Source: Candidatus Edwardsbacteria bacterium
Lineage (GTDB): Bacteria; Edwardsbacteria; AC1; EtOH8
Assembly (NCBI GenBank): GCA_031082425.1
Contig: JAVHLB010000004.1
Location: forward strand, 124,001-188,000
DNA: 64,000 nt
Reading direction: 5' to 3'
Shown: one piece after another, positions 1 through 7,293 of the stretch
Position numbering within the stretch: position 1 is the stretch's first letter
How the letters are laid out: every line of letters starts with the position of its first letter
Position numbers and translations under genes: made by a program
Notes under the pieces: generated by a model
The model's database searches: none
Told to the model about the DNA's origin: nothing
The model's input: the letters and a program-made list of their open reading frames with translations, nothing else

Positions 1-324
1 AAAACTGCAGCACCGCAAGTGAATGTTTCCCGCTGTATTCCAGGCGCTGGCCAGAATTTCGGCGTGCTCCGCTCCGCCCTCCGATATTACCGCCCGGGTC
101 AGTTCCAAACCTTCATCGAGTTTGCCCCAGAGATAGTAAAGAGATGCCTTTTCGGATAAGGCCCTATGTTTCAAATTTCCCTGCTCGAACCTTTCGGCCA
201 GGCCTATTGCCCTGTCCAGCCGCGATTCCGCCTCCGGATAGTCAACCAAAAGTTTAAGGACCAAAGAGCTGTTTACCAATAGTTTTACTACTTCTTCGGC
301 AGTTATTTTGATTCTGACTCGCAT
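1..324 (-). CDS. TPR-like helical repeat protein, C-terminus beyond left edge
   Basis: An open frame runs from an ATG at 324 to the window edge without a stop, giving 108 residues of an incomplete protein. The product is helical and rich in Leu, Ala and Glu. Spaced patterns such as ALSEKASLYYLWGKLDEGLE and ASAWNTAGNI resemble tetratricopeptide repeats. The start lies 20 bases after the dtd stop and has only a weak ribosome binding site, so it may be translated from a dtd-led message. Repeat proteins of this sort usually scaffold other proteins; no specific function can be read from this part. TPR assignment is by pattern only. Confidence 0.6.
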   Translation of the reverse strand, partial: MRVRIKITAEEVVKLLVNSSLVLKLLVDYPEAESRLDRAIGLAERFEQGNLKHRALSEKASLYYLWGKLDEGLELTRAVISEGGAEHAEILASAWNTAGNIHLRCCSF

Positions 325-344
325 CTGCTTGATTGATATATGGC

Positions 345-794
345 TCAGCAAATATCCCGGGAATCTATGATGACGGTCACCGGGCCGTCGTTGTTGATGC
401 TGACCAGCATCCTGGCGCCGAACACCCCGGCCTGCACCTCTATACCGGAAGACTTAAAAGCATCAATAAGTCTTTGATAAAGCGATTGGGCTTTTTCCGG
501 AGCGGCCGCATCGGTGAAGGAGGGGCGCCTGCCCTTTCGGCAGTCGGCATACAGAGTGAACTGGGAGACCAGCAGGATGCCTCCCCTGACATCCTGCAGG
601 GAAAGGTTCATCTTTCCGGCATCATCCTCGAACACTCGAAGATTTACCGCCTTTTCGGCCAGCCTGGCGATGACCGTCCCGTCGTCCAGATGTGAAAATC
701 CGGCCAGGATAACTAGACCCTGGCCGATCTTCCCGGTAAGATTATTTTCGACGGTTACCGAAGCCGAAGAAACGCGCTGTATGACCAGTCGCAT
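345..794 (-). CDS. dtd: D-aminoacyl-tRNA deacylase
   Basis: This enzyme removes D-amino acids (and glycine mischarged on tRNA-Ala) from tRNA, a cytoplasmic proofreading step. The 149-residue length is normal for the DTD family. The N-terminus MRLVIQRVSSASVTV is typical. The SQFTL motif lies near residue 79, and a GPVT motif sits near residue 138 in the context NNDGPVTVII; together these form the substrate pocket. Start ATG at 794. It is followed by the partial TPR gene and preceded, 63 bases away, by the oxidoreductase gene on the same strand. No rival family fits. Confidence 0.95.
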   Translation of the reverse strand: MRLVIQRVSSASVTVENNLTGKIGQGLVILAGFSHLDDGTVIARLAEKAVNLRVFEDDAGKMNLSLQDVRGGILLVSQFTLYADCRKGRRPSFTDAAAPEKAQSLYQRLIDAFKSSGIEVQAGVFGARMLVSINNDGPVTVIIDSRDIC

Positions 795-857
795 GATTTC
801 ACAAACTTAAATATAAAAAATCAAATACAAAAACCCAAGTCAGTTGATAAAAGCCCA

Positions 858-3389
858 CTACTTCTTGGAATTTTTCACCGGCTTCCTGGCGGCTGCTTTT
901 TTAACGGCCTTTTTAACCTTCGCCTTTATTTTTCTGATGATCCTCGTGGCCGCTTTTTTCTTGGCAATGACCTTTTTAGCCGGCTTCTTTTTCACCTGAA
1001 TCTTTTTGATCGTTTTGACCTTCTTGGGGGATGGCTTGGTTTTTTTGACCGCTGCTTTTTTATTTTTGGTCTTTGGTTTAAGATTTTTTGCAGAAGCCTT
1101 CTTTTTAATCTTTGATTTTTTATTTTCCTTCGGCTCGGCCTTCTTTGTAGCCACATAGGCCGTCCGGACCTCTTTGACCTCCGCCTCCGACAGGTGCGGC
1201 AGCACCGTGGCCACCACCTCCGGAAAATCTATGCCGTTGCGCTTTAAAGTCTCCAGGGTGGGGATCCCGTTGGAGGTCCAGCCCCGCCGCCGGTATACCG
1301 CATCCACCAGTTTTTGATAACGGTCCTCCCGGTATTTGCGGTGCAGGGCCATTTTCTCCTCGATGGACTTTCCGGCCGGATCTATGTTCATCCATTCCTT
1401 GACTTGCTTGTCGTAGCGTTCCTGGCGGGACTCATATTCCTCCCTGGTGACCGGACCCATGGCCCGGTAGGGCGGCTGGTCGTATTTCCGGGTTCCCTTG
1501 CCCATCCGCAGGTCGAACACCCGCTGGAACTGGTAGACCCGTTCCGACATCTTGATGATCTCCTCCTTGGTGATCTCCCGGCCGGTGACGCCCGAGAACA
1601 GGTCGACATAGTTCTGGACATGCTCCGGCACCTTGGCCGCGTCCATGGGGGCGTTCTTGGTGCGGTTGTCGCCCGGCTCGATGTCGTTCCAGGGCAGCTT
1701 GCACAGGCCGTTCAGCCCGAACCAGGTGCGGAACATGGGGAAATAATACAGGGCCTCGGCCTTGTCCTCGAAGCTGGGGATCTGGTTGTTGACCATGTCC
1801 ATGAAGATCACCCAGGCCTCGTCGTGCTGGGGCCCCTTGTTGGTCAGGTAGTAGCCGCCCTGCTGGGCCAGCGATTCCTTGGACATGTATTCCGACTGCT
1901 CCAGCCCCTTGCCCTCCAGGCCGATGTCGTTGAGGAAGGCGTAGTCCCCCCAGCCCTGGTCGGAGAATATCTTCTTCATCCGCTGCACCCCCTGACCGGC
2001 GATCAGACCAAAGCCCTCGCCCCGGGCCATCTGGTGCATCAGCTCCAATTGGGATTCCCCCTTGCCCCAGCTCATGTCCAGCCCGCCGGTGCGTTCAGGC
2101 GTCAGGATGCCCCTCTGCCAGCACTCCATGATGAAGCCGGTGATGGTGCCGAAGCTGATGGTGTCGATGCCGTAGGTGTCGCAGTAGAAGTTGCATTCGA
2201 TGACCCACAGAGGATCGAATATCCCGCAGTTGGAGCCGCAGCCGGCCGCGGTCTCGTATTCCGGCCCGTCCACCACCACCTTGTGTCCTTTATAGGGGCC
2301 GGTGCGCAGGGCGAACTCGTCCACCCCGTGGGCGCAGGCCATGGAACAGCCGTACCAGCAGCCATCCGGGATGCCCTGGGTGAACTGTTTGATCCACGTC
2401 GTCTTGTCTATGTTCTTGGTGTCGGGATGGCTGCCGTACTGGAAATTCATCACCGGCAGCAGGTCGTAGGCATCCATCACGCTGACGATGTTGGTGGTGC
2501 CCACCTTGCGCATGGTGCACATCTTGTCGTCGAAATCGTGCATCTCCTTGTGCAGTTTGACCCCGGCCCGCTGGATCCGCCCCAGGTCGGCCGGATGATT
2601 CATGTCGCCCTTGACCTGCGGCCCGTGAACGACCAGGGCCTTGAGACCTTTGTCGCGGAACACCGTGCCGATCCCTCCCCGTCCGGCCTGCTTCAGCCTG
2701 GTCACCTTGCGCCGCATGTCGTAATAGGAGAAGTTCAGGCAGCCGATCAGGCTGTGGGCCGCGGCGGCCCCGGCGCTGACCACCGAAACGTTGCGCAGGT
2801 CGGCCTCATCCGAGGCGTACTGGTGGGTGAACTGTTCGGCCGCCACGTGGGAGTCCAGGGATTCCCGGGGCGCGGTCTCGATGGTGACCTTTCCCTTGAC
2901 CCCGTCGATGACCACGATCACGTCCTCTTTGGCCTTGCCCTGGATCTCCAGGGCGTCGAAGCCGGAGAACTTTAACAGCGGTCCGAAGTAGCCGCCCACG
3001 TTGGAATCGATGGGGATGTTGGTGATGGGCGACAGGGCCACCACCAGGGACTTGCCGGCCCCCGGGTACTGGGTGATGCCGCAGATCGGGCCGGGCGAGA
3101 TGATGATGTCGTTCTCCGGGTCGTTCCACTTGGTGGTGGGCTTGATGGCGTCCCACAGGTATTTCAGGCCGAAGCCCCGCCCGCCGGTGAAGGTCTTTTT
3201 CATATCCTCGCCGATCTTCTTCTCGGTGAACTTCAAAGTGCTCAGATCGATGTGCAGGGAGCGGTTGTTGTAGCCCTTTTGCGGCAGGCTGGGGGTGAAA
3301 ACATACTCGGCCAGCACTTTATGGGCTGCCTTCATCGTTTCGATGCCCTCGGTGTATCTGGTATATTCAAAGACCTTGTTCTCGTCCAT
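858..3389 (-). CDS. Aldehyde ferredoxin oxidoreductase family, with Lys-rich C-terminal tail
   Basis: A tungsten- (or molybdenum-) bis-pterin oxidoreductase of the AOR family, which interconverts aldehydes and carboxylates using ferredoxin. The N-terminal half shows the family pattern (TGGRGFGLKYLW, SPITNIPIDSNVGGYFGP). Cys344, Cys348 and Cys352 plus Cys563 (context NGLCK) are the likely [4Fe-4S] ligands; the first spacing is C-x3-C-x3-C. The AOR core ends near residue 748. The last 95 residues (749-843) contain 42 lysines and 3 arginines with many Ala and Pro, like histone H1 tails, which is not normal for this family. Start ATG at 3389 has a good site (AGGAGAG). The polyferredoxin gene just upstream is the likely electron partner. 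The substrate is unknown. Confidence 0.9.
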   Translation of the reverse strand: MDENKVFEYTRYTEGIETMKAAHKVLAEYVFTPSLPQKGYNNRSLHIDLSTLKFTEKKIGEDMKKTFTGGRGFGLKYLWDAIKPTTKWNDPENDIIISPGPICGITQYPGAGKSLVVALSPITNIPIDSNVGGYFGPLLKFSGFDALEIQGKAKEDVIVVIDGVKGKVTIETAPRESLDSHVAAEQFTHQYASDEADLRNVSVVSAGAAAAHSLIGCLNFSYYDMRRKVTRLKQAGRGGIGTVFRDKGLKALVVHGPQVKGDMNHPADLGRIQRAGVKLHKEMHDFDDKMCTMRKVGTTNIVSVMDAYDLLPVMNFQYGSHPDTKNIDKTTWIKQFTQGIPDGCWYGCSMACAHGVDEFALRTGPYKGHKVVVDGPEYETAAGCGSNCGIFDPLWVIECNFYCDTYGIDTISFGTITGFIMECWQRGILTPERTGGLDMSWGKGESQLELMHQMARGEGFGLIAGQGVQRMKKIFSDQGWGDYAFLNDIGLEGKGLEQSEYMSKESLAQQGGYYLTNKGPQHDEAWVIFMDMVNNQIPSFEDKAEALYYFPMFRTWFGLNGLCKLPWNDIEPGDNRTKNAPMDAAKVPEHVQNYVDLFSGVTGREITKEEIIKMSERVYQFQRVFDLRMGKGTRKYDQPPYRAMGPVTREEYESRQERYDKQVKEWMNIDPAGKSIEEKMALHRKYREDRYQKLVDAVYRRRGWTSNGIPTLETLKRNGIDFPEVVATVLPHLSEAEVKEVRTAYVATKKAEPKENKKSKIKKKASAKNLKPKTKNKKAAVKKTKPSPKKVKTIKKIQVKKKPAKKVIAKKKAATRIIRKIKAKVKKAVKKAAARKPVKNSKK

Positions 3390-3412
3390 GGTTCTCTCCT
3401 CGTTATCTGTTG

Positions 3413-3493
3413 GGGCAATTCATGAATTGCCCTTACTGGTTGTTGGGGCCGGTATACCGGCCCATACGCTACCGGACGGGGTATATCGCGTCC
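3413..3493. repeat. Cluster of three short palindromes between AOR and ferredoxin genes
   Basis: Three palindromes follow each other in the 104-base gap: a perfect 20-base one at 3413-3432 (GGGCAATTCATGAATTGCCC), a perfect 18-base one at 3446-3463 (GGGCCGGTATACCGGCCC) and an imperfect 20-base one at 3474-3493. Each can form a hairpin in the transcript between the ferredoxin stop and the AOR ribosome binding site. They look like dispersed REP-like units rather than a normal terminator, because no T-run follows. Confidence 0.75.
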
Positions 3494-3877
3494 CTACCGT
3501 TCCGCTATCTCCAGCGCTTTCTCCGGGCAGGCCCTGGCGCAGATCCCGCAGGCCACGCACTTGAAGGGTTCCCGCTGATCGGGGTGGGTGCGCATGGACA
3601 GGGTGGGGCAGTAGCCCACGCACATCAGGCAGCCCACGCACAGCTTCTTGTCCAGCATCACCACGCCCTGGCTGTTGCGCTTGAGGGCCAGCACCGGGCA
3701 GACCGCAATGCACTCGCCGCACTGGTTGCAGACGTTGATCTCGAAGCCGCTGTCGGTCTGTTTGACCCTGATGGCCGATTTTCCCGGGTCCTCAACCTTG
3801 AAAAAGGCTTTGGAACAGGACTTTTCGCAGGCCTTGATCCCCTTGCACAGGGATGGATTGGTCTTCAGATACTTCAT
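3494..3877 (-). CDS. Polyferredoxin, multi-[4Fe-4S] electron-transfer protein
   Basis: A 127-residue iron-sulfur protein. Three full C-x2-C-x2-C-x3-CP motifs are present (NVCNQCGECIAVCP, KLCVGCLMCVGYCP, FKCVACGICARACP). A fourth, irregular cysteine group (C-x5-C-x3-C) lies at the N-terminus. Proteins of this form transfer electrons between cluster-bearing enzymes in the cytoplasm. It lies directly upstream of the AOR gene on the same strand, so it is most likely the small electron-transfer partner of that enzyme, as in WOR5- and HycB-like arrangements. Start ATG at 3877 is preceded by AAAGGAT. The third palindrome of the intergenic cluster abuts its stop codon. Confidence 0.85.
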   Translation of the reverse strand: MKYLKTNPSLCKGIKACEKSCSKAFFKVEDPGKSAIRVKQTDSGFEINVCNQCGECIAVCPVLALKRNSQGVVMLDKKLCVGCLMCVGYCPTLSMRTHPDQREPFKCVACGICARACPEKALEIAER

Positions 3878-3925
3878 ACCCGCATCCTTTATATTTTTAA
3901 TGTTTTATTATTGGCCCGAGGGGTA

Positions 3926-3954
3926 ATTTTAGCACCTATAAAAGTCAAAATCAA
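3926..3954 (-). promoter_or_regulatory. Sigma70-type promoter of ferredoxin-AOR operon
   Basis: On the minus strand TTGATT (3954-3949) and TAAAAT (3931-3926) are separated by 17 bases, with TGC just before the -10 box. Transcription would start about 40 bases before the ferredoxin ATG. Confidence 0.55.
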
Positions 3955-3971
3955 GGATAAAAAGGACAAAT

Positions 3972-3996
3972 AAAAAAGGAGCGGCAACTCCGCTCC
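3972..3996 (-). terminator. Rho-independent terminator after the tandem paralogs
   Basis: Minus-strand stem GGAGCGG/CCGCTCC with a 5-base loop (3996-3978), followed by a run of six U (3977-3972). It lies 17 bases past the stop at 4013. Confidence 0.8.
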
Positions 3997-4012
3997 CTGA
4001 AATGACTTGCGC

Positions 4013-4597
4013 TTATGGCGTTTTTGCCGTATCCGGCAACTCTTCGGAGAAAATATAATACGCCGCTGTTGAGGTTATGGGAGCGAAGGCAAATGTGATT
4101 AGGGTTGGATTTTCATTGAATCTGGAACTATTAGAAAATAACACTGTGGGCCCAGCCACTGTCAATACCGGTAAAACCGTTCCTGCCAAAGCATGCCAAT
4201 ATGAGCCTTTTCTATACTTTCTGCCAATTATGTATGTGCCCATACTGCATCCGAAAATGGCACCAGATCCGCCGCCAACAATAACAGCACCTATAGGATC
4301 CCCCAATAAGCACCATCCAATACCCAGACCTGCAAGAAATCCGCCGCCACTACATAATGCACTACTAAGTGTGGTTTTAAAGATCGATGACTTTTTAGGT
4401 TGACTTTTTCTATGTGCCGGATTTTCGCTGTTAAACATTTTGCTTGGGCTAATCTGCGAATCAATGGCCGTATCCGTCTGGGCATACTGCCGGCTGAACA
4501 GCTCGGCATTTCTCAAGGTGGTCACCGGCTGGGTAAATGCGACTGTTGCAAAAGTTGACAAACCAAATAGCAATAAATATCTTCCCATTAAATTCAT
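4013..4597 (-). CDS. Small exported or membrane protein, paralog of upstream gene
   Basis: Function not recognised. The 194-residue product has a signal peptide (RYLLLFGLSTFATVAF). A conserved segment follows (PVTTLRNAELFSRQYAQTD), then two Gly-rich hydrophobic stretches that look like membrane segments (SGGGFLAGLGIGWCLLG; IVGGGSGAIFGCSMGTYI). Next come a basic YRKGSYW motif, another hydrophobic segment and the C-terminus AAYYIFSEELPDTAK. The neighbour at 4601-5212 shares the same plan, with near-identical ends and a divergent middle. The two genes are 3 bases apart and end at a shared terminator. Glycine-zipper segments suggest a small envelope protein. Confidence 0.7.
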   Translation of the reverse strand: MNLMGRYLLLFGLSTFATVAFTQPVTTLRNAELFSRQYAQTDTAIDSQISPSKMFNSENPAHRKSQPKKSSIFKTTLSSALCSGGGFLAGLGIGWCLLGDPIGAVIVGGGSGAIFGCSMGTYIIGRKYRKGSYWHALAGTVLPVLTVAGPTVLFSNSSRFNENPTLITFAFAPITSTAAYYIFSEELPDTAKTP

Positions 4598-4600
4598 CCA

Positions 4601-5212
4601 CTATTTTTGTTTTGCCGTATCCGGCAATTCTTCGGAGAAAATATAATAAGCCGCTGTAACCGACAAGGGCGCCAGGGCATACGGCAATGCAGCTAAAGTT
4701 GCCGATCTTTTCGAACTGTATAAATCCTTTGCAATTTGCCCGGCTATCATGTTATGGATAAAAGTTGCTCCCAAGGCAACCCAAAAAGATCCTTTTTTAT
4801 ACTTGCGGCCCGAAAGGTGTACACCATAGCTACAGCCCAAAGCGCCGCCCGTTAATAGTCCTATGCCGGTAAAGGCGGCCGTTGCTAAGCCGTAAAATTC
4901 CTCTCCGGGTTCCATCTCCAAAGCTCTCCCGATCCCATATCCTATAGTGCCAAAGGCTGTTGCCCCTATAGCCATGCCCGCATATCCGCTCCCGATGGTC
5001 CTAAGCCTGCCCCTTGGTACGCCTTTGTTTTCTTTTGCTACAAATGAAAAATTACTGTTATCCATCGAGATATTGTGAATTGCAGGATCTGTCTGGGCAT
5101 ACTGCCGGCTGAACAGCTCGGCATTTCTCAAGGTGGTCACCGGCTGGGCCTGGGCGGGCAGTGAGACAACTGCGAAAAGCAAGCCGCATAAAACGGAAAC
5201 CGATATTCTCAT
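4601..5212 (-). CDS. Small exported or membrane protein, first of tandem paralog pair
   Basis: Function not recognised. The 203 residues begin with a signal peptide (LCGLLFAVVSLPAQA) and continue with PVTTLRNAELFSRQYAQTD. Gly-rich hydrophobic segments follow (YAGMAIGATAFGTIGYGIG; GIGLLTGGALGCSYGVHL), then RKYKKGSFW and the C-terminus AAYYIFSEELPDTAK. Its 5' coding region shares 58 identical bases (5091-5148) with the downstream paralog (4476-4533), although the middles differ. That suggests duplication with gene conversion or strong constraint on the ends. It is the promoter-proximal gene of the pair. Confidence 0.7.
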   Translation of the reverse strand: MRISVSVLCGLLFAVVSLPAQAQPVTTLRNAELFSRQYAQTDPAIHNISMDNSNFSFVAKENKGVPRGRLRTIGSGYAGMAIGATAFGTIGYGIGRALEMEPGEEFYGLATAAFTGIGLLTGGALGCSYGVHLSGRKYKKGSFWVALGATFIHNMIAGQIAKDLYSSKRSATLAALPYALAPLSVTAAYYIFSEELPDTAKQK

Positions 5213-5315
5213 GGATTCATCCTCAGGATCATTTTATAGTTTACATGATATTACAGCACTATATTGCTTGTCAATAAAATAATCTGTGCCCCTGCCTTGC
5301 CGGGGCTTAAAATGC

Positions 5316-5345
5316 TTGCCATAACAATGCCGTTTCGTGTATAAT
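5316..5345 (+). promoter_or_regulatory. Sigma70-type promoter of acyltransferase gene
   Basis: TTGCCA (5316-5321) and TATAAT (5340-5345) are 18 bases apart. The gene starts at 5378 after an AAGGA site. Confidence 0.6.
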
Positions 5346-5377
5346 TAAACGTCACTAAAATTACTCAAGGAAGCAAA

Positions 5378-6559
5378 ATGGATATATTCAAAAAATGTTA
5401 CGATTTTAAAGAGGCCCAGCTGGCCCGCCAGGCCGGGCTGTACCCTTATTTCCACCCCCTGTCCTCGGCCCAGGAGCCGGAGGTGATAATAGACGGCCAG
5501 AAGATGATTATGATCGGCTCCAACAACTATCTGGGACTGACCACTCATCCCCGGGTCAAGGAGGCGGCCATCAGGGCCATCGAAAAATTCGGCACCGGCT
5601 GCACCGGCTCCCGGTTTTTGACCGGCACCCTGGACATGCACAATGAGCTGGAGGCCAAGCTGGCCAAATTCCTCAATAAGCCGGCGGCCCTGGTGTTCTC
5701 CACCGGCATGCAGACCAACCTGGGCGTCATCTCCTGCCTGGGCACCAAGGATGACATTCTGATCACCGACAAGTTCGACCATGCCTCAATATTGGACGGC
5801 TGCCGGCTATCATACTCCATGATGCGCCGCTTCCAGCACAACGATATGGAGAGCCTGGAAAGACTGCTGAAAGGGCTGGACCATCATAAGGGCAAGATGA
5901 TCATCGTGGACGGCATCTACAGCATGGAGGGCGACATCGCCAACCTGCCGGAGCTGGTCCGCCTGGGCAAGAAATACAACGCCCGGGTGCTGGTGGACGA
6001 CGCCCACGGCCTGGGAGTGCTGGGAAAGCACGGCCGGGGCACCGCCGAGCATTTCGGCCTGGAGAAAGAGACCGATCTGATGATGGGCACTTTCTCCAAG
6101 AGTTTTGCCGCCATCGGCGGAGTGGTGGCCGGCGATTTCGAGGTGGTGGATTACGTCAAGCATTTCGCCCGCAGCATGATCTTCTCGGCCGCCCTGCCGC
6201 CGGCGTTGACCGCCGCCGTCTCGGCCGCAGTGGACGTTTTGCAGGACGAGCCGGAGCTGCTGACCAAACTGTGGCGCAACGCCGACAGGATGCTGGCCGG
6301 CTTCAAGGAGATGGGCTACGACACCGGGGTGGCCTGCACCCCCATCATCCCGCTGATGATCGGTTCGCGCGAGAAGGCCTTCGCCCTGTGGAAGCACCTG
6401 ATGGCTCACGGCGTCTTCGCCAATCCGGTGATGTCCCCGGCGGTGCCCGAAGGCCGGGAGATGATCCGCACCAGTTTTTCGGCCGCCCACACCGAGGCCC
6501 AGCTGGACAAGGTGCTGGAGGAGTTCCGCACCGCCGGCAAGGAACTGGGTCTGATCTGA
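5378..6559 (+). CDS. PLP-dependent alpha-oxoamine synthase family acyltransferase
   Basis: A fold-type I pyridoxal-phosphate enzyme that condenses an amino acid with an acyl-CoA. The family includes 2-amino-3-ketobutyrate CoA ligase, 8-amino-7-oxononanoate synthase and serine palmitoyltransferase. The 393-residue length is typical. Visible motifs are NNYLGLTTHP, GTGCTGSRFLTGT, the PLP-phosphate aspartate in VDDAHGLGVLG and the Schiff-base lysine in GTFSKSFAAIGG. Start ATG at 5378 has AAGGA 6 bases upstream. The gene stands alone between its own promoter and a terminator, so context does not identify the substrate; no biotin or sphingolipid genes are nearby. Confidence 0.85.
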   Translation: MDIFKKCYDFKEAQLARQAGLYPYFHPLSSAQEPEVIIDGQKMIMIGSNNYLGLTTHPRVKEAAIRAIEKFGTGCTGSRFLTGTLDMHNELEAKLAKFLNKPAALVFSTGMQTNLGVISCLGTKDDILITDKFDHASILDGCRLSYSMMRRFQHNDMESLERLLKGLDHHKGKMIIVDGIYSMEGDIANLPELVRLGKKYNARVLVDDAHGLGVLGKHGRGTAEHFGLEKETDLMMGTFSKSFAAIGGVVAGDFEVVDYVKHFARSMIFSAALPPALTAAVSAAVDVLQDEPELLTKLWRNADRMLAGFKEMGYDTGVACTPIIPLMIGSREKAFALWKHLMAHGVFANPVMSPAVPEGREMIRTSFSAAHTEAQLDKVLEEFRTAGKELGLI

Positions 6560-6578
6560 ATATCTCTTGGTTATTTTG

Positions 6579-6603
6579 GAGGGCGCCCTGGCGCCCTCTT
6601 TTG
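6579..6603 (+). terminator. Rho-independent terminator after acyltransferase gene
   Basis: Stem GAGGGCGCC/GGCGCCCTC (6579-6587, 6590-6598) with a 2-base gap in the middle, followed by TTTTG. It lies 20 bases after the stop. Confidence 0.85.
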
Positions 6604-6611
6604 CTTTAGGC

Positions 6612-6640
6612 TTGACAAACAAAACTATTTTTGTTAATAT
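6612..6640 (+). promoter_or_regulatory. Promoter of SAM-I riboswitch leader
   Basis: TTGACA (6612-6617) and TAATAT (6635-6640) with a 17-base spacer, immediately upstream of the SAM aptamer. Confidence 0.7.
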
Positions 6641-6652
6641 CCCAATTGACAT

Positions 6653-6763
6653 TATCATCAAGAGAGGTGGAGGGACAGGCCCGGTGAAGCCTCAGCAACC
6701 TGCGGATGAAAGATTCCACAAGGTGCTAATTCCTGGAGTGATGCACAATCACTGAAGATGAAA
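6653..6763 (+). promoter_or_regulatory. SAM-I (S-box) riboswitch aptamer
   Basis: The S-box consensus is plain: AAGAGAGGTGGAGGGACAGG, then CCCGGTGAAGCCTCAGCAACC and GGTGCTAATTCC. The outer P1 helix can form between TCATC (6655-6659) and GATGA (6757-6761). S-adenosylmethionine binding to this RNA normally causes premature termination, and a terminator hairpin follows at once. Expected targets are methionine genes; metF-metH are the next genes downstream, but about 500 bases away. Confidence 0.93.
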
Positions 6764-6776
6764 CAGAGGTTTAAAG

Positions 6777-6821
6777 ACCCTTTTCTGAAGTGCATTCGCT
6801 CCAGAAAAGGGTTTTTGTTTT
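6777..6821 (+). terminator. Expression-platform terminator of SAM-I riboswitch
   Basis: Stem ACCCTTTTCTG (6777-6787) pairs with CAGAAAAGGGT (6802-6812), followed by TTTTTGTTTT. It sits directly behind the aptamer. Confidence 0.88.
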
Positions 6822-7293
6822 AAGGCATCCAGATTGCCTTCTTGAGTCCATCGAATGAAACTCATCGTTGTGTAACTCCCGGCGGGCTCCGAATAAAAAT
6901 CCAACCCCGGTCTTTGTTGCGTTGTCTGGATGCCAGATTGGGAAAGTCTGATAGTTCTGCGGCCAGCTCCAGGGTCGCATCAGCGCTGTTGCTTGGCAAA
7001 AGCTGCCGTGAAAAATGTTTTGCCTGCGAGTGCCCTGTTTCGTGGTCAAGACATTTAGGCAGCAGGATATCATAAACTTCCGGGCAACGGTGCAGCGACA
7101 GTTCTTCCGCCACCGCAGGTAAATCCATATAGGCGGATCCGCCTTTGGCGTGACTTTGTAGCTTTCTCTTCAAAGAGAAAGCGGGGGAAAGGCTAACGTG
7201 ACTTACCGGGCCAACATACTTTGGAAACAATATACAGATCAACCTACGCATTTCTTTAAAATCAGAATATTCACTACTAATAAGAGAACTTAC
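6822..7293. other. Gene-free block between riboswitch terminator and metF
   Basis: No convincing gene is seen in these 470 bases. A minus-strand open frame (7311-6862) crosses the metF start and has no recognisable domain or ribosome binding site. The block looks like degenerate or dispersed non-coding sequence and ends with two inverted repeats at 7131-7182. It may be an insertion that has separated the S-box leader from the methionine genes. Confidence 0.5.
7131..7182. repeat. Palindrome and hairpin upstream of metF
   Basis: A perfect 14-base palindrome AGGCGGATCCGCCT (7131-7144) is followed by a hairpin with perfect 10-base arms GCTTTCTCTT/AAGAGAAAGC (7161-7170, 7173-7182) and a 2-base loop. 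There is no T-run, so it is not an obvious terminator. Confidence 0.7.

Noticed and set aside
1314..2975. Plus-strand 553-residue open frame
   Set aside because: It lies wholly antisense to the AOR gene and reads as a codon shadow (Val/Leu/His/Gly-rich, no domain).
4013..5212. Tandem paralogs as part of an insertion sequence
   Set aside because: No transposase, terminal repeats or target duplication; signal peptides and a shared terminator indicate ordinary genes.
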